From the NCBI RefSeq assembly GCF_001949145.1, contig NW_019091355.1:161434-223433 (forward strand): 62,000 nucleotides of DNA. The letters run 5' to 3'. This DNA comes from Acanthaster planci (taxonomy: Eukaryota > Echinodermata > Asteroidea > Valvatida > Acanthasteridae). Below are positions 34,101 through 49,100 of this stretch, one piece after another. Position 1 is the stretch's first letter; each line of letters opens with the position of its first letter. Both the position numbers and the translations under genes were made by a program. A model generated the notes under the pieces. It was not told the DNA's origin, ran no database searches, and saw only the letters and a program-made list of their open reading frames with translations.

Positions 34101-37100
34101 GCTGTATGGCAAAGAATCCCTCAAAACCTGGGCATGTTTCAAATCTCAGTTTGATCTCAGACAACAGATTCAGGAATCCAAAAACAGTTCCAAATGCTTC
34201 CTTGTGATACTAAAGATACTCAAACCCTTGGCAGTGTGATGCTAATGTTTTGGGAAATGGAGCTATATGGAACTATGTAGAGCTTCTCAGCTTTGAACTA
34301 ACAACTGAAGCCTGTAAGAGGGAGAGAAAGTGGAGATTTTGAAGTTTAAATCTTATGAATTATTGGTCAAAATAGTAACTCTAGTAATACACATTCTACT
34401 ACTGGGATTTTCAGGTTTTTGAGATGAAAGGTTAAGTCTATACTATACAAACAAAATGCAACCTGACTTCTTCAACTGATTGTTAGGATTAATGAATGTC
34501 AAAGAAGTGAATGAGTTTTGAAGATAAAAGTTTTTTCTTTTCTTTTTTGTGGCCATAACAGCGTTGGTCCTCAAAGTGAGTGCCACAGACGATGACCAGG
34601 AAAACACTGTGAACTCTCGTATCGACTACTTCTTTGTCGATAGTGTCTCTGACTTCCGCCTTAGCATCGCTACAGGGGAGGTCACTGTGAACTCGGACAA
34701 CTTGGATCGGGACATACAGGGGAATTATTCTTTAGAAGTAATTGCCATTGACCGAGGTGAACCTGCCAGAAATGGCACTTGTTATGTTAACATTACTTTG
34801 ACTGATGTCAACAACAAGCCTCCTATCTTCAAAGACCAAGCCCCAACAGCCGAGATATATGAAAGTAGGTATCTGTGTTAAAGCAGCTTACATATAGCAT
34901 GCTTGTTGTCATCTACATTCTCATTTCCAGGAAAGTTGTGATGATTTTGTAATTTTTCTATACTTGTCAGTTGCTTAACATTTGATGAAATTTGTGAAGC
35001 TTCAAAGTTAAGTAAACAGTTGAAATTCAGTGCCTCATTAACAATAATATTGACAGAAATTTCCAAATGATGCCTCCTAAAACAATGAATTTTCTACACA
35101 AACTTTTATTTCCAGCTTTCTCACTTGATATTTGGTAATTTAAGTTTTGATGATAAATTTAGGGTAATGTCTGGGCCATGATCAATCCACAAAAGGCATA
35201 TGACAACATCAGTATTTTTTCACAAATAAATACTATTATTTTGGTAATGAAGGACTACCTTACCTTTGTATGACATTGGGCTTCTTTCGAAGTACTCAAC
35301 ACATACATTTATTCTTTTTTATATCCAGATGCTACGGTGAACTCACCAGTTACCATAGTTACAGCAGTTGATCCAGATAAAACAGCATATCTGTCATATA
35401 CCATTATCAGTGTAGCAGCTTTGGATGAAGATGGAAACGATGTCTCGGGAAGCTTTGGAGAAAATTTTTGGATCGACAACAAAACAGGAGAAGTGTTCAC
35501 AGGCGACACTTTAAATCGAGAAGTAGTAGCCACATTTGATATTAAAATAACTGTGGAGGATTTGAATGGACAGCAGGGTACAGATCAGGAAAACCAAGGT
35601 TTGTTCTATTGAACATACTTTGTATCATAAGAAATTTAACCTACAAGTCATTCAGCATAAGTCTCCATGCTTAGAATTTGCTCATTAAAAGTGGTGTATA
35701 CTTGTGCAAGGCCGTGTTGGCACTGTTGTACACAGATGATGCATGTGGATCATCAGTAAATAGCTGATGCTTGTTCAATTCTACAACTTTATGTCACCCC
35801 TCAATTTCAGTGTACCTTTCAAACACTATTTAACTTGCAAGTAGTATGTAGAATTTTAATCTACGTGTAGCTGTTCAAATTTATTTCAACTGCCAAACAA
35901 ACCATATAGAGAAACTGACTAGATGTTTGCATATCATTTGTAGAGATAAACAAAAAAAATGACTAGAGTGGGATTTGAACCTGTACCCTCCAGAACACCA
36001 TATCAGTGCTCTGCCTGCTGAGCCCTACTTCTTCCCACATGCAAAATCTTTGTTCAGGGTACAGTAGCCAGAAAAGATAAAACATGATTTATCCTGGGGC
36101 CATTACTCCTTAAAGACAGGGGGTTACCTGAGAAATGAAATGTCTCAAGGCTCAAATCATCAAATAATCCACGCATGTGCATGACTAGGTAATCCCTATT
36201 ATAATAAATATGTCTTTTTAATTTGCAGTAACACTGATAGTCAACATTTTGGATATCAACGACAATGCCCCAGAATTTAGTGAAACAAACTATCAGTTTA
36301 CAGTGACAGAAAACACGGCTGTAGACACTGTCATATCAACTAGCATTGGGGCAACGGATAAGGACCAAGGTGACAATGCTGTGATCAGATTCAGACTTGC
36401 AGATGATGTTGATTCACTGATGAAGATTGACTCAACTTCAGGTACTTACAGATAAACCTTAATTACACCCTAATTATCACCAAAGTTCATATAGCGCCGA
36501 AGGTGTAAGATGAATAACTCTGCCCAAAAGATGTAATTACCATGGACTCCTTTGAGCGAGCGATACGCCTGTGTAGTTTACGGTAATGCTTGGGCGCAGG
36601 CTCACCAGGTGCACATGCCCGCTGCTGCGCCTGTGCTTTAATGTGCATTGCGCAGGCGTATCGCTTGCTCAAATGGCACCTATGCGATTACAACGTTTCA
36701 CGTGTATTTACGGTGAAGTTCGCCATCTTGCGCCACTTTGCGGCGCTATATGATCTTTGATTATCACCCAAATTATGGTGTGCTATGTGTACTAGTAGAA
36801 TGCAGTCACAAGCTATAGTCTGTCTTTCCTAGAGAGATGCCTCTTACAAAATAAGATTATTTCAAAGATGGATTTTTGCCGGGGAGATGAAATGAATTTT
36901 GGATTTTTGCCCTGCCCGACGTGTATTTTTTAACACTGTATACTCAGTGTATGCCCCCGAAGGCTTGCGAAAAAAGAAAAAAATACACGCCGGGCAGGGC
37001 AAAAATCCAGAATTCAGAAATAAGATTGTTCAGCAAATCAGGTGTTGATACTTACAACAGGCTTTTTTATTCCTAAGGCTGATTCTAAGATGCATGGAGA

Positions 37101-40100
37101 TTCTTTTCAGTCTTCTCACCTAATACTCCAGCCTTGATTCTGATTTCTTCTTTCTCGAAAGGAACTCTCTCTGTCAATGGAACATTTGACCGGGAAAAAT
37201 ATCCAAACTACACTGCCTTGGTGGTGGCATTTGACAAAGGTTACCCAGAACTTTCAAGCGATGCAACTATTGTGATTATCATCAATGATATCAACGACAA
37301 CGACCCAGAGTTTAACACAAGTATGAACTACGAGGCTGAAATTCCTGAGAACTTCAAAAACCAGACAACCATTCTCCAGGCTATTGCTACCGATGCCGAT
37401 GGAAGTGAGAAATTTGGCAGTGTAACATATGAAATCAGCGCCGGAAATCCAGATGACATATTCTGTGTTGATGAATTTGAGGTAACAAGTTCCCCCCCGG
37501 CCAGTCATCTCAAATTTATAAATGTTTAACATTCAGGACTTTTAAAAAATGTTGGCTCAGTGTGGGTAATAAGTCTCACTCAACTCCTTCTTTTGACAGT
37601 GGTGCTATAGAGTACCAAAGTAAATATGTCACCGTGCACAATTATGAGTGTAAAAGGCATTAGCACAAAACCAAAGCCTGAACCACCATGGATGCATACT
37701 CCATTCTTTTACACTACAGGTCCTAGCTCAAAATGAAGTCATACTTTGTATTCTTTTGTCAAACGGTCCAACCCAGTAAGTCATGCGACCTAGTGGGTAT
37801 CAAACATCAACAAACACGGGTGTCCCCCTTGTGTCATTTAACCAAAATAAAGCTGGCCATCGGTATAGTACTCCGACTACTGATGTGCCGAGTGCTATAC
37901 CAAAATTTGGCCTTATTTTTGGTAAGCAACACATAAAACACTCATTAGTATGAGAGGGCACAATGTTAGTGTGTATTTTATACCCACTAAAGGTCAGGTG
38001 ACTTACAGGGTAGCAGTGGTTATTACCTGTACTTGCTACTATGTTGCAGTGTTTGTTATCTTAGGTTGAGAAACAGCTTCAGTTGTGCTAATAATTTATT
38101 TGCCATTCACTCTTATAAAACTTCCAAACAAGAATGATTGAAATGTGTGGGTTTGTGCATATGTTTGTATTCAAGTACGGTTAGCCTGCCAATTCTTTCT
38201 ACAAAGTATTCTGCGACAAAAAATTATACCGTGATGTGAATAATCAACTGTTACATATGGTTCAAACATATTACAACAGTTCTTCCCAGCATTAGATAAT
38301 GCAATATGAACTGGTCCTGTAAGTCTCCTACAAATGATATATGAGAACATGGCATGTTTTCTATACCAGGGTGATGTGATGATTTGTTACGACAAAGAAC
38401 TTGATCGAGAGGAGGAGGAAATATATAGGCTGACTGTTTCTGCCAGCGATGGAGAAAGAATAGCAAATAAACAGGTACGTCATGTTTACAAATTAATCAT
38501 TGAAATGTTTGGCCAATATGTAATAATCCTAACCCTTCAAGTTACACATGTATTTTGGCTAGAAACCCTGTCAAACTCATCAATAACAGGTCAATTATCC
38601 CAAAGGCTAAGTGCCTTAATGAGATCCCTTGTTCCCAGCTACCACACGAGTAGCAATGCACTAGGCTTCCATTGTCTCAGTGGTAATTTAGTCTACTTTT
38701 GTTTGTAGTGGCATACCTGATACACTGTGTTATATTTGGCAGGAGGGTTCATCTAATAGATCTGCTTATTCCATTCCAGGTAGATATATTTTTCCAAGTA
38801 ATACATCTCAGTAGATTCAACTGCAGTTAGTGTCGCTAATAAGCAATACAGACTGTCCCAGTTGTCCTATGCTGGAAATTGAATAAACGAAAATTTTTCA
38901 ATTGCAAATCAGACAAAGAGGAATAGTTCTTGTCTGTTATTGAGATTCCACCCTGTTAATTTATTTACAATGCCAAAATGACTCCTTTTATCAAATTCTA
39001 ACTCCAAGTGCTTTTCTGAATAACATGAATGACAGTATAACATAGCACCCTGCTCGGTATTTCTCATTATTAACCTTTTCAGGTGACAATCAAAGTCCTG
39101 GACATTAATGATAACCCACCTGAGTTCACCTCTCAGCCTGGTAAGTTATTTCTTCAAGAAAGTGTTGATGTTGGACAGTTAGTGACAACCCTCACTGCCA
39201 CAGACGTGGATGAACCAAACACCAACAACAGTAAAGTGGTCTATGACATCTCTGCAGGAAATAGCCGCGGTAAGTCTCCTCTGTCCATTTTTGAAATCTT
39301 GTCTGCTTAGAAAATGCAAATATTATTAAAATAACTTTCAGAGGTTTATATTATGTAACTAAGCCCCGTGTAATGAGAAATGGATACAACTGTGGTACAG
39401 GTACATTCCCCTTTTCCAGTTAGGTCTTGTAACTGACGTAATAAACATAGTGTGATTTTGTTAGTTTCTTTACGTGGCTAAGTGAAGCCAACAAACTTTC
39501 ATCACATTGATTTTGGTAACCACTTTATTATTTCACAATAAACAAGTTCTAGGCAGTGTTACATTGTGCCCCAAAACACATCGTTTAACAAAGGAGCTAC
39601 ACCTGTATGTACAAACTTTTATATTCAAGCACCACAAATACACGCTGCCAACAATCATTTGTACAATATCTTTTCGGTAATTCTTTCAGTAACTTTATTT
39701 TTTAGTGATACATAGTGATACGTCAATTACTATTAACGTTCTCCACTTTATTATATCAACAGTGAAGACTTTACTCATCGATCTTCCAGCCTGAACTGGT
39801 CAAGGAAATGGAAACATTACAATTTATGCCAAACATGTTTAAGATATTGCCCAATATAGATGACAAAGTGACAAATTTGACCACAACTCCATGAAACAAG
39901 CAAGATGCTGCATGGCATGGACAATGTGCCCTTGCTTCATGATAAGAAAAGCGAACATTTGTAAAAACAATATGTTAGAAGAGATAAACATAATCACGTG
40001 GTTGCCAACAATATGTTAGCAATTATTTGTCACAGGAATACATCCTGAAATAAATATATCAGTGTCAAGACGGTAGCTACTGTATTCAATTTTATCGTAT

Positions 40101-43100
40101 TTTTCTTGTTTTATTTTGTCATTAGGACTTTTCGAAATCACCACAGAAAGAGGTGGAGGAGTAATTCGTACAGCTGCAAGCCTTAGCAATGAAGTTGGTG
40201 TTTACAACTTGCATGTGGTTGCCATGGATGCAGGGATGCCACCTCTGAAATCAGAACCCTTATTTCTGGCAATTGAAGTCACAGATGTAAATGACGACAC
40301 ACCAGAAATAATATTCCCCAGAGATCTTGATGTTTTCTACATTCTTGAGGTGGGTGCATGCTGTCACAAATTTGTGTCAGAAGAGTGTTTTGCATACAAT
40401 CCCATCAGTTCAATTTCCAGAGATGAAGCCTTACCATGTGAAAACTTTTGTAATAAGCTGGAGTCCTGTTATCGCATTTTTTTGACAATAATTGCACCCT
40501 CATTGAATCTTGCTGGTTTTAATTTTATTTCAGAATTACACAGGATTTGTGTTGAATGTTACTGCAAAAGACACAGATTCCGGACCTAATGGAGACGTCT
40601 TTTTCAGGTTTATTGATTCTGTTGGTGAGAACGGCCTGGATAGCAAATACTTTGATATGATCCAGGTGGATAACTACACAGTTGCAATAAACATTCATAC
40701 TGTAACTGACCGAGAAACCAAGGAGATATATGAAGTAAGTAACCAGCATCAGGTTGTTATTTTTTGGTAGAGATTCTGTGAGGACAACTTGTTGGTCTAG
40801 TGAACATTCATTCATCTTGGCAAGCAATGGTCCAACCAACAATATGGGGTCCTGCCAGTCAGGTCCACTTGACCTGGTAACAAGCCACCTGTTCTTCCAT
40901 TAAGCAAATAAGAGGAGAATTCCTTAATGCCTAACAGCCTGGGCCAAGCTTTGAGACCTGACTCTGAACAAAAGAGGTCTGCTAGGAGTACTGCTAACTT
41001 GACGTGTCTCTTGAACAAGTTTCTTTCTCACAAACTACTAAAGTTTTGATGGATTTATTTTGACATCAGCTGAAGGTCGAAGTGAAAGACAGAGGCCCAT
41101 TTCCACTTGCATCCCAAATCTCCTTCACAGTCCAAGTCAACGACACAGATGACAATGAACCACTCTTCTGGGTGAGTTGTATCAAGAACTAACTAGAACT
41201 ATGTCTTTCAGATACTTCACCTTTTTGTATCAATTCCCTATCGTTTTAATTCCTTGGTAGTAGAATGTTGCATTTGAAGCACATCAATACAATTTGCCTT
41301 GAACAAAACTCTGGAATCAAAGTTATGCACTTACTGAGTCTTTAAAAGTTTATTGCATCAGGCACCTGCATAGTTACAAGATGTACAGTCCATGATCAAT
41401 TAAGGGTTTGTTTTTGGTAATGAGTCCACTAATTGATATATTTTTAACAAACAGTGATTTTTTTTTGTTGAACAGACCGATCCATCCAATAAACCAGCGG
41501 CGGAATTTAGTGTTTTGGAGAATGATGGCTCTGCAGTAATTGGCTCTGTAGATTTCGCTGCTGACGCTGATGAACCTCAAAATTGGCATATCTACTATTT
41601 CATCGTTGGTAAGATAACCCAGTGCCAAGTCTCAGCTCGAGTGCTCCAACATGTTAATAAAACTCAAAGGATCCTCAGAATACAACAAAACCATTCCATA
41701 GGAAAATGGAGGTTATCGGAAACTTGTGTGTGATTGGACGGTTGAGTGCCTGCAGTGTGGGTTTTATTACAGTGAGCCCCACACAAAGATTTAAATCACA
41801 ACAGAAAAAAACAGAGAGAGGCATGTTAACTGATTTAAAACATGACATTCTGACAAATTTGTGCTGGGCTAAATACTCTCTTTAATTTTTGCCTCAAACT
41901 CCTGTTTTATGCATTTAATGCTTTTGCAGATTTCATGAAGTCTTTCATTTAAAGTGACATTGCTTTAAAGAAAAACTTATTTTTGCAGTATCTTCAGAAC
42001 CCTTACCCACCCACATAAGGGGGATATTCAGCTGGTGCTGTTGTTGAAATTGTTGGATGACTTGCGCTAAAAATTCTTTCTTTTGAATTGTGAATAAAGA
42101 TGGAAACAGTGAAGAACAAGCCAAGGAGTCATTCAAACTCGACAAGACTTCTGGAGAGCTCTCCCTGCAGAAACCACTAGACCGTGAACAAAACCAAACT
42201 CATATGCTGGTTGTCAAGGTGACAAGTGATGAGGATTTCATTCCAGTAGCTCCAATTCCATACAATGAAGACGACAACACCTTACTGCCTGTTACTGTTA
42301 CAGTTAAGGATGAAAATGACAATGGCCCTGCTTTCTATGTTGAAGACAAACTTTACACCGGAGGTAATTGTCAATTTACTTTGAAAAATAAAATAAATAT
42401 AAATCGAAGGAATTACACAAGCAAAACTAAAAGGTTCAGAATGCTAGTGCATGAGTAGAGTAATCAACTCAAATTTCACAATTATTACAGAGTCATTTTG
42501 AAAAGAAACGAGTTGACTCTTGCATACATATATGAATATTTCCCCTTTGGTTCATCATTGCTTAACCACTACCTACCGGGGACTCCGAAATCGGAGACGT
42601 ATGGTTTATATGCGTGGCCAGGATCTCCGAACTCAGACAAAGGAAACAGGGCCCTGTAANNNNNNNNNNNNNNNNNNNNNNNNNNNNNNNNNNNNNNNNN
42701 NNNNNNNNNNNNNNNNNNNNNNNNNNNNNNNNNNNNNNNNNNNNNNNNNNNNNNNNNNNNNNNNNNNNNNNNNNNNNNNNNNNNNNNNNNNNNNNNNNNN
42801 NNNNNNNNNNNNNNNNNNNNNNNNNNNNNNNNNNNNNNNNNNNNNNNNNNNNNNNNNNNNNNNNNNNNNNNNNNNNNNNNNNNNNNNNNNNNNNNNNNNN
42901 NNNNNNNNNNNGCAGTGCACTGAGCCAGGTTCATGAACAAAAGACAGATATACAACGCACAATCTTGGCTCTGTTTACAAGGCTGCTGGCCTGGCTGAAA
43001 TACTCGGGCGTCAATGAAGGTCACCTGTCAACTTAGAGTAGTGCCTAAAGATTACTTCGTGCGGCTATAAACGACCGTTAAATGAAATGATGAATTTTTG

Positions 43101-46100
43101 AAAGATTTTGAAAACGGAAAAAATGATAGTCATGCCGGCCCAGCATCAACAACATTAAAAAATGCCCCGTCATGAAGTGGTTAAAGTGAATTTTACCCAT
43201 AAAAGGTGAAGTAGGATCCTTGCTACCACTTAGGTGGAAATTTACAAGCTTAGCAGAATCTTGCGTTTAAGCACAGATCATTGGAAAAAGCCTCATTTGG
43301 GGTACGTGCAAGTGTACCAAATGCCACAACAGTGTCACTAGATCAATTATTCTTTATTGCTTTCTTTTGTGACTTAGGTGTGAAGTATAATGCTGAGTTT
43401 GAAAGCGAGGTCATCAAAGTGGAAGCTATAGACAGTGATGTTGGTGAATATGCTATTGTGGTATACAAAATTACAGAACAAAAATACACAAGCACAGGTA
43501 AGACATTGCACTGGTTAGACGTGTTGATTAGAACTTCAATTTATTGCAGGCTTCAGAAATTCTTTTGGTTTCAGTTGATCTAGTTGTAGTTAATTTACTT
43601 CAAAAACATTTCGAATTGGCAGTTTTTCTTCAAGCTGTGTTAGTCAAAAACTTCTTAAAATAAGTTGGTCTAAAGCTGTCTCAAAACTTTTTATTTGTTT
43701 GCCACAGCAACTTGAAAACAGATTTTGTAGACAATAAAAACATTTTACACATCTTGAGGGTTGTTCGGAGGCTCAAGTCAAAGTGGTACAAAAGGAAACA
43801 AAGCTTTAATCTTGTGTTATGTTAAAGAAATTGTGTTTTGTTCAATTCAGATGGGGTTGTACGAGAAGACAACGCCTTTGCCATCATTGAAAGAACAGGC
43901 TCTGTGATCACCAATAGGGTCTTTGAAAAAGGCGATGCTGGGTACTTCACTATCAGGGTAGAGGCTAGTGACAGCAAAAACGATGCATTCAAAGACGAAG
44001 CAACAGTTTCGGTAATGACCAGGCTAGGGAAAGTTTATTCAAATCTTAATTTTATCTCTAGTGTCTACTACATACTCCACTGTATTTTATTATTTGAGAT
44101 GCCTCACTCCAGTCAATGAATGTTAGCTTCCCAACAATCATTCTGTAACATTAGGCCTGATGGATTATTAGATGAGAGTTTTAGCCAAAACATGAGGTCA
44201 AGCTAGCATTTAGAAAATGGACTTTATTGTCACACCTTACCTTTTATTAAGGTATGAAGATGATGATTTGTGGTTACAGCAATGTAGCATTTATTTCTTC
44301 TTGGAAGAAGTATGGATCTGGAAAGATATGTCCTATGTTGTTATACCTGCAAACTAACATCTACCTCGGTATCACTCCACGCAAAGTCTCCAATCCTAAT
44401 CTTTTGTTGTTTTTTTGCATCCATTGCCGAACCCAGATCAGATTGACTGAATAAGGAAGATTTATGGTAGTAACAGTTGTTTATATTTAGAAAGAAGAAA
44501 ATCATGTGACTTCACTTTCATTTGATTCCCTGTCCTGTCAGATCTACATCTACAGTGAAGAACAACAAGTTGAAATGACAATCTTCAAATCCACTGATGA
44601 GGTCCGAGGGTACGAAGAAAGATTTAAAGAGTAAGTGCATTGTATTTGCATAAACCTAAGTTACATTTAATACCAGGAGTTGTTGGTGAACAAATTGTCC
44701 AAAGGATAATAAAACCAACCAGCTCTCTTTAAAACCATGGACTGACCACCATCTTATTGGTGATGACCAGATAACAGACTGAATGAGTAATCAACAGACT
44801 GATGACCAGCTACTTGCTAACTAATGAGTCAACCACAGTAGACACATGCTGATGTCTGAATTAAAGAAAAATCAGCCAGCCAGTAGCTCACAATTGCTTA
44901 TAACATTAGCAATTTATGGTGGATTGCGAGAGATAGAGTTGCCTCCAAGAGACAGTAAAAACCAGCTCACAATGGATCTGTTGGCTTTAAGTGAGCAATA
45001 TAAAAATCTAGGACTGTCTACATCTTGCAAAATGTAACAAAAGCAAAGATGCCTTCAAATTGATGTAGGTATTTCATATTCCTGTGAATGTAAACGAATG
45101 AAAAACTGTTATACGACAGACTGTAGTATTTACCACTGGGCACTACAGGGAACATAAATATATCTAACCCTGTGCTAAATCACCCATGTGCCCATCTGGC
45201 CCCTCACTAGTAACTAAGAGAAGCTTGGTTAATAATCAAATGCCATTTACACTGCTGGGCATTCATCAGCCAAACATTTGTTACCACAATCCTTAAATCA
45301 TTACTCCCTGTTGTCATTTCTTTGACAGTGTCATTGAGGAAATCATCTTGAAGTATGGTGTCCTTAATTCCAATCCTTCAGTCAAGAGGGCAACCAGTGC
45401 CATCACTCCCGCTGTTGTCATTGATGATATCCAAATCTTGGTGGTTGATGATGCGCCTAAGCCAGGATGGTTTGTTATTCTGATTGCAGTTCCTACATGC
45501 AATACAAGAAGATTTAGCTCTAGAACCATCAATTTAAAATCTCTCTTTCTGCATGCTGTCTGTATGGTGAAAACAGCCCTCATTGAACTCTTTTCAGATC
45601 TAAACAGGTGACCTCGCTTTCCTGTTTTCCTGTGAAACACTGTAACACATGAAACCACTGAACTGAAAATTTTAAACAGCGACAGAATTGGTGAATACAA
45701 GTTCTGAGAAATCTAATTGATGTTGGTTCCCAAAATTGAATGGACAATTTCTGTATTCAGTGCTAATGGAGAATCATACTTTGAAGAATATGCATGGACC
45801 AGAAACTGAAATCTTTGTTGCTTCAGCTAGGCATCCTGTGGAGATTCAATCAACTACATTTGTTTTTCTTTAGGAGCATCATGAGATTCCATGTCACCAA
45901 CAAAGCAGATAACACCATCATAGCACCAAGTGTCATTGTAAAGTAAGTAAACAAGTGCCCTCTCTGGACAAAACAAAAACATGGTCTTAAGAATTACTTC
46001 TGATTGACAAAGACGTTAGGCAATAAATATCTCTCTAAATATAGACTGGTGCTGATGTAAAAGTAATATACATGTACTTAATGTGCTGTCTCATTCACCT

Positions 46101-49100
46101 GGTTATCTTGTATTAGAAGGAGCATAACCATGTATCACGCAGATTGACAACCTTATAAATGTCAGCATTGGATTTTGCAAACACATTTTGCACTTATATT
46201 GTAGGCTTTCTGAAATTTCAAAAGCATATGTGGTTTGACAAGTTGTGAACTTTTTTTCAGAGGAGTTTTAAAAATGTAAGTCTGTGGTCTTCAGAACTGC
46301 TTCAAGCAATACTGAACATATTTTACAAGTTTCTGATGAGAAGCTTGTTTTCCTGGTTGACGTTTTATGTTTTCCTGTCTGTTTGGATCTAGAGCCATAG
46401 ATGATGCATATGACTACACGGAGATTATTCGCACTGAATTTGGCGTGGAGGATGTAGTAGTAAGTAAAAAGAACTCCCCGTTTATTGAAAATTTCAAAAT
46501 GATTGATATATATAGTGATTGCACAAACAGTGGAATGGACCAATCACTTTGTTATTGGGAGATTAATTCAAGGACAGTCAATGGGATAAAATTTTGAGGA
46601 CATAGTAAAAAAGGATGTATTATGGAAATTCAACAGAACATTTCAAGTGAATTTCCTGTGCATGAACTGGCTTAAGAAATTCCCCAGTTTTGGAAGAGGC
46701 AAGACTGGTAAACTTTAATACCTGAATGGACTCTAATGTAATAACTTAGCAACCAACATAATAGTGGTTGGTTTTGTAATAGCTGCTGTTACTAGCCTTA
46801 CTTTCAGTCTTCTTAACAAGTCAATGCACAAAGCGGAGTAGCCACTTTGATCTAGGAATAAAGTCCTATACAGATTGCACCCACTTTCATTACTGGTAAG
46901 CGGAGTAGCCACTTTGATCCTGGAATAAAGTCCTATACAGATGGCACCCACTTTCATTACTGGTTTGATTGTTGATTGGATAGTTGATTGACTAGCTTTG
47001 CTGACGTGTATGTCCTGATAGATTGCAATTCCTCCCACTGAGCCGCCACCAGACTTGACTTGGATCCAGTGGCTGCTGGTTGGTATCCTGTGTGCTGTTG
47101 TGGTGTTTGCTGTTGGACTTGTGGCTACCATCTGTATCATGCGCTCTGGGTAAGGATGTTTCAAAGATACCTCAAGGTAACTGGAGAGGTTGATCTGTAG
47201 CCCCACCAACTATTTTGTCCTGTCTTGTGCCAAAACTTGCCAGTGACATAACTTTTCAATTGCTAGCAGGTGGGTTACTCATGCAAGAAGTAGTAGGAAA
47301 TGGGGATTCTGGATCAGCTCACCCCTCTCCGAGACTTCCCCCTACCTAGGGACTTTCCAGAATCCCCTGTTCCCTACTAAAGAATAAAACCTCAAATTAA
47401 GGCTGGAAATGTCTCAAAAGTCTAAACAATGATATAAGCATCATTGACCAGGTATAACGGTACAGCTTGACAATATGTAAAACCAGCAACTCTGATTTTT
47501 ATTGACTTCCATGATTGCTGACGGGCTACCTTTCATTCCATAAAAAGTATTAATTAAAAAAACCTGCTTGACTGGTGCCCTTCGCATCATGTCATCTGAT
47601 TGGCTAGTTATAAACACTATCCCACCCAGTTAACCACCAGGGCCCAATTTCACAGCGCTGCTTAACAGTAAGCAGAAAAGTCATGCTAACTTCAGCAGAA
47701 AAATGTGCTAACCTTAAGTACTGTTTCATGGCGGTGCTTGGCAAGGTTTAATGATAACAGTTGAGATTTCGATTGCTACATCACTAAGTGTAAGCAAATC
47801 TTTCCTCCAAGGTTAACATGCCTTTGGCTGTGCTTACTGCTTACAGTCTCCATGAAATACGCGGAGCCTCTGTAAGTGTGTAATCGGATGCTAAGCAGTG
47901 CTGTGAAATTGGGCCCAGGCAGGGAAGGGTACCAGCTAATAAGCGAGCTGATTGGCTACACTTTGCTAAATCTGCGCTCAAAGGTAGCCAGCTCATCGGC
48001 CAGTTGGTAGCTCCACATTTGATCGACCAGTTAGTTTGTATATTCCTCGCCCAGTATTTTCATCAAGCCCATCCTTATGAGATAACTGATCTTATGAATT
48101 TTTCCATCATAGCTACAGGAGAAAGCTTCGTGCAGCAACAGCAGGCACCTATGAGCGGATTATTCCTTCCTCCAATGCAAACCATGCACCCAACACCAAC
48201 CAGTTTACAGAGCCTGGGTAAGTCACTCCGTCAAACACGAAACAGATCCAGTCATGAATATATCTGCTGTATTTTTCTTCTTTCTGTACTTATGTACACA
48301 TATATTTCATCACTCACACCATGAAGTGATTGACAGAATTATTGTTGCATGCAGCGAAATAACGAATTAAATATTTGAAATAACGAATTATTCATCAGAA
48401 ATAACGAATTACTAATTCGAAATAATGAATTACGCATCCGATATAACGAATTACTAATTTGAAATAACGAAATACACATCCGAAATAACAAATTACTAAT
48501 TCGAAGTAACAAAGTACTAATCCGAAATAACAAATTACGCATCCGAAATAATGAAGTACTCATCTAAAATAACAAATTAATCATCCGAAAAAACGAATTA
48601 CTCATCTGAAATAACAAATTACTAATTCAAAATAACGAATTACTAATCCATAATAACAAATTACTAATCCGAAATAATGAATTACCCATCCGAAACAACA
48701 AATTACTCATCCAAAATAACGAATTACTCATCCGAAATAACAAATTAATAATCCGAAATAACAAAATACTAATCCGAAATAAAAAATTACTAATCCGAAA
48801 TAACGAATTACTAATCCATAATAAGGAATTACTAATCAGTAATAATGAAGTACTATTCAGGAATAACAAATTACCAATCCTAAATAATGAATTACTAATC
48901 CCAAATAACGAATTACTAATCCCAAATAATGAATTACTACTCCAAATTACGAATTACTGTTTGAAATAACAATGTACTTATCCGAAATAACAAATTACTC
49001 ATCCGAATTAACGAATTACTAATCTGAAATAACAAATTACTAATCAGAAATAATGAATTACCCATCCGAAATAACGAATTATTCATCCGAAATAACAAAT

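Noticed and set aside
42520-43036. Open frames across the N gap near 42.8 kb, and likewise across 24.2 and 55.9 kb
   Set aside because: Mostly translated N; no real residues to support a protein.
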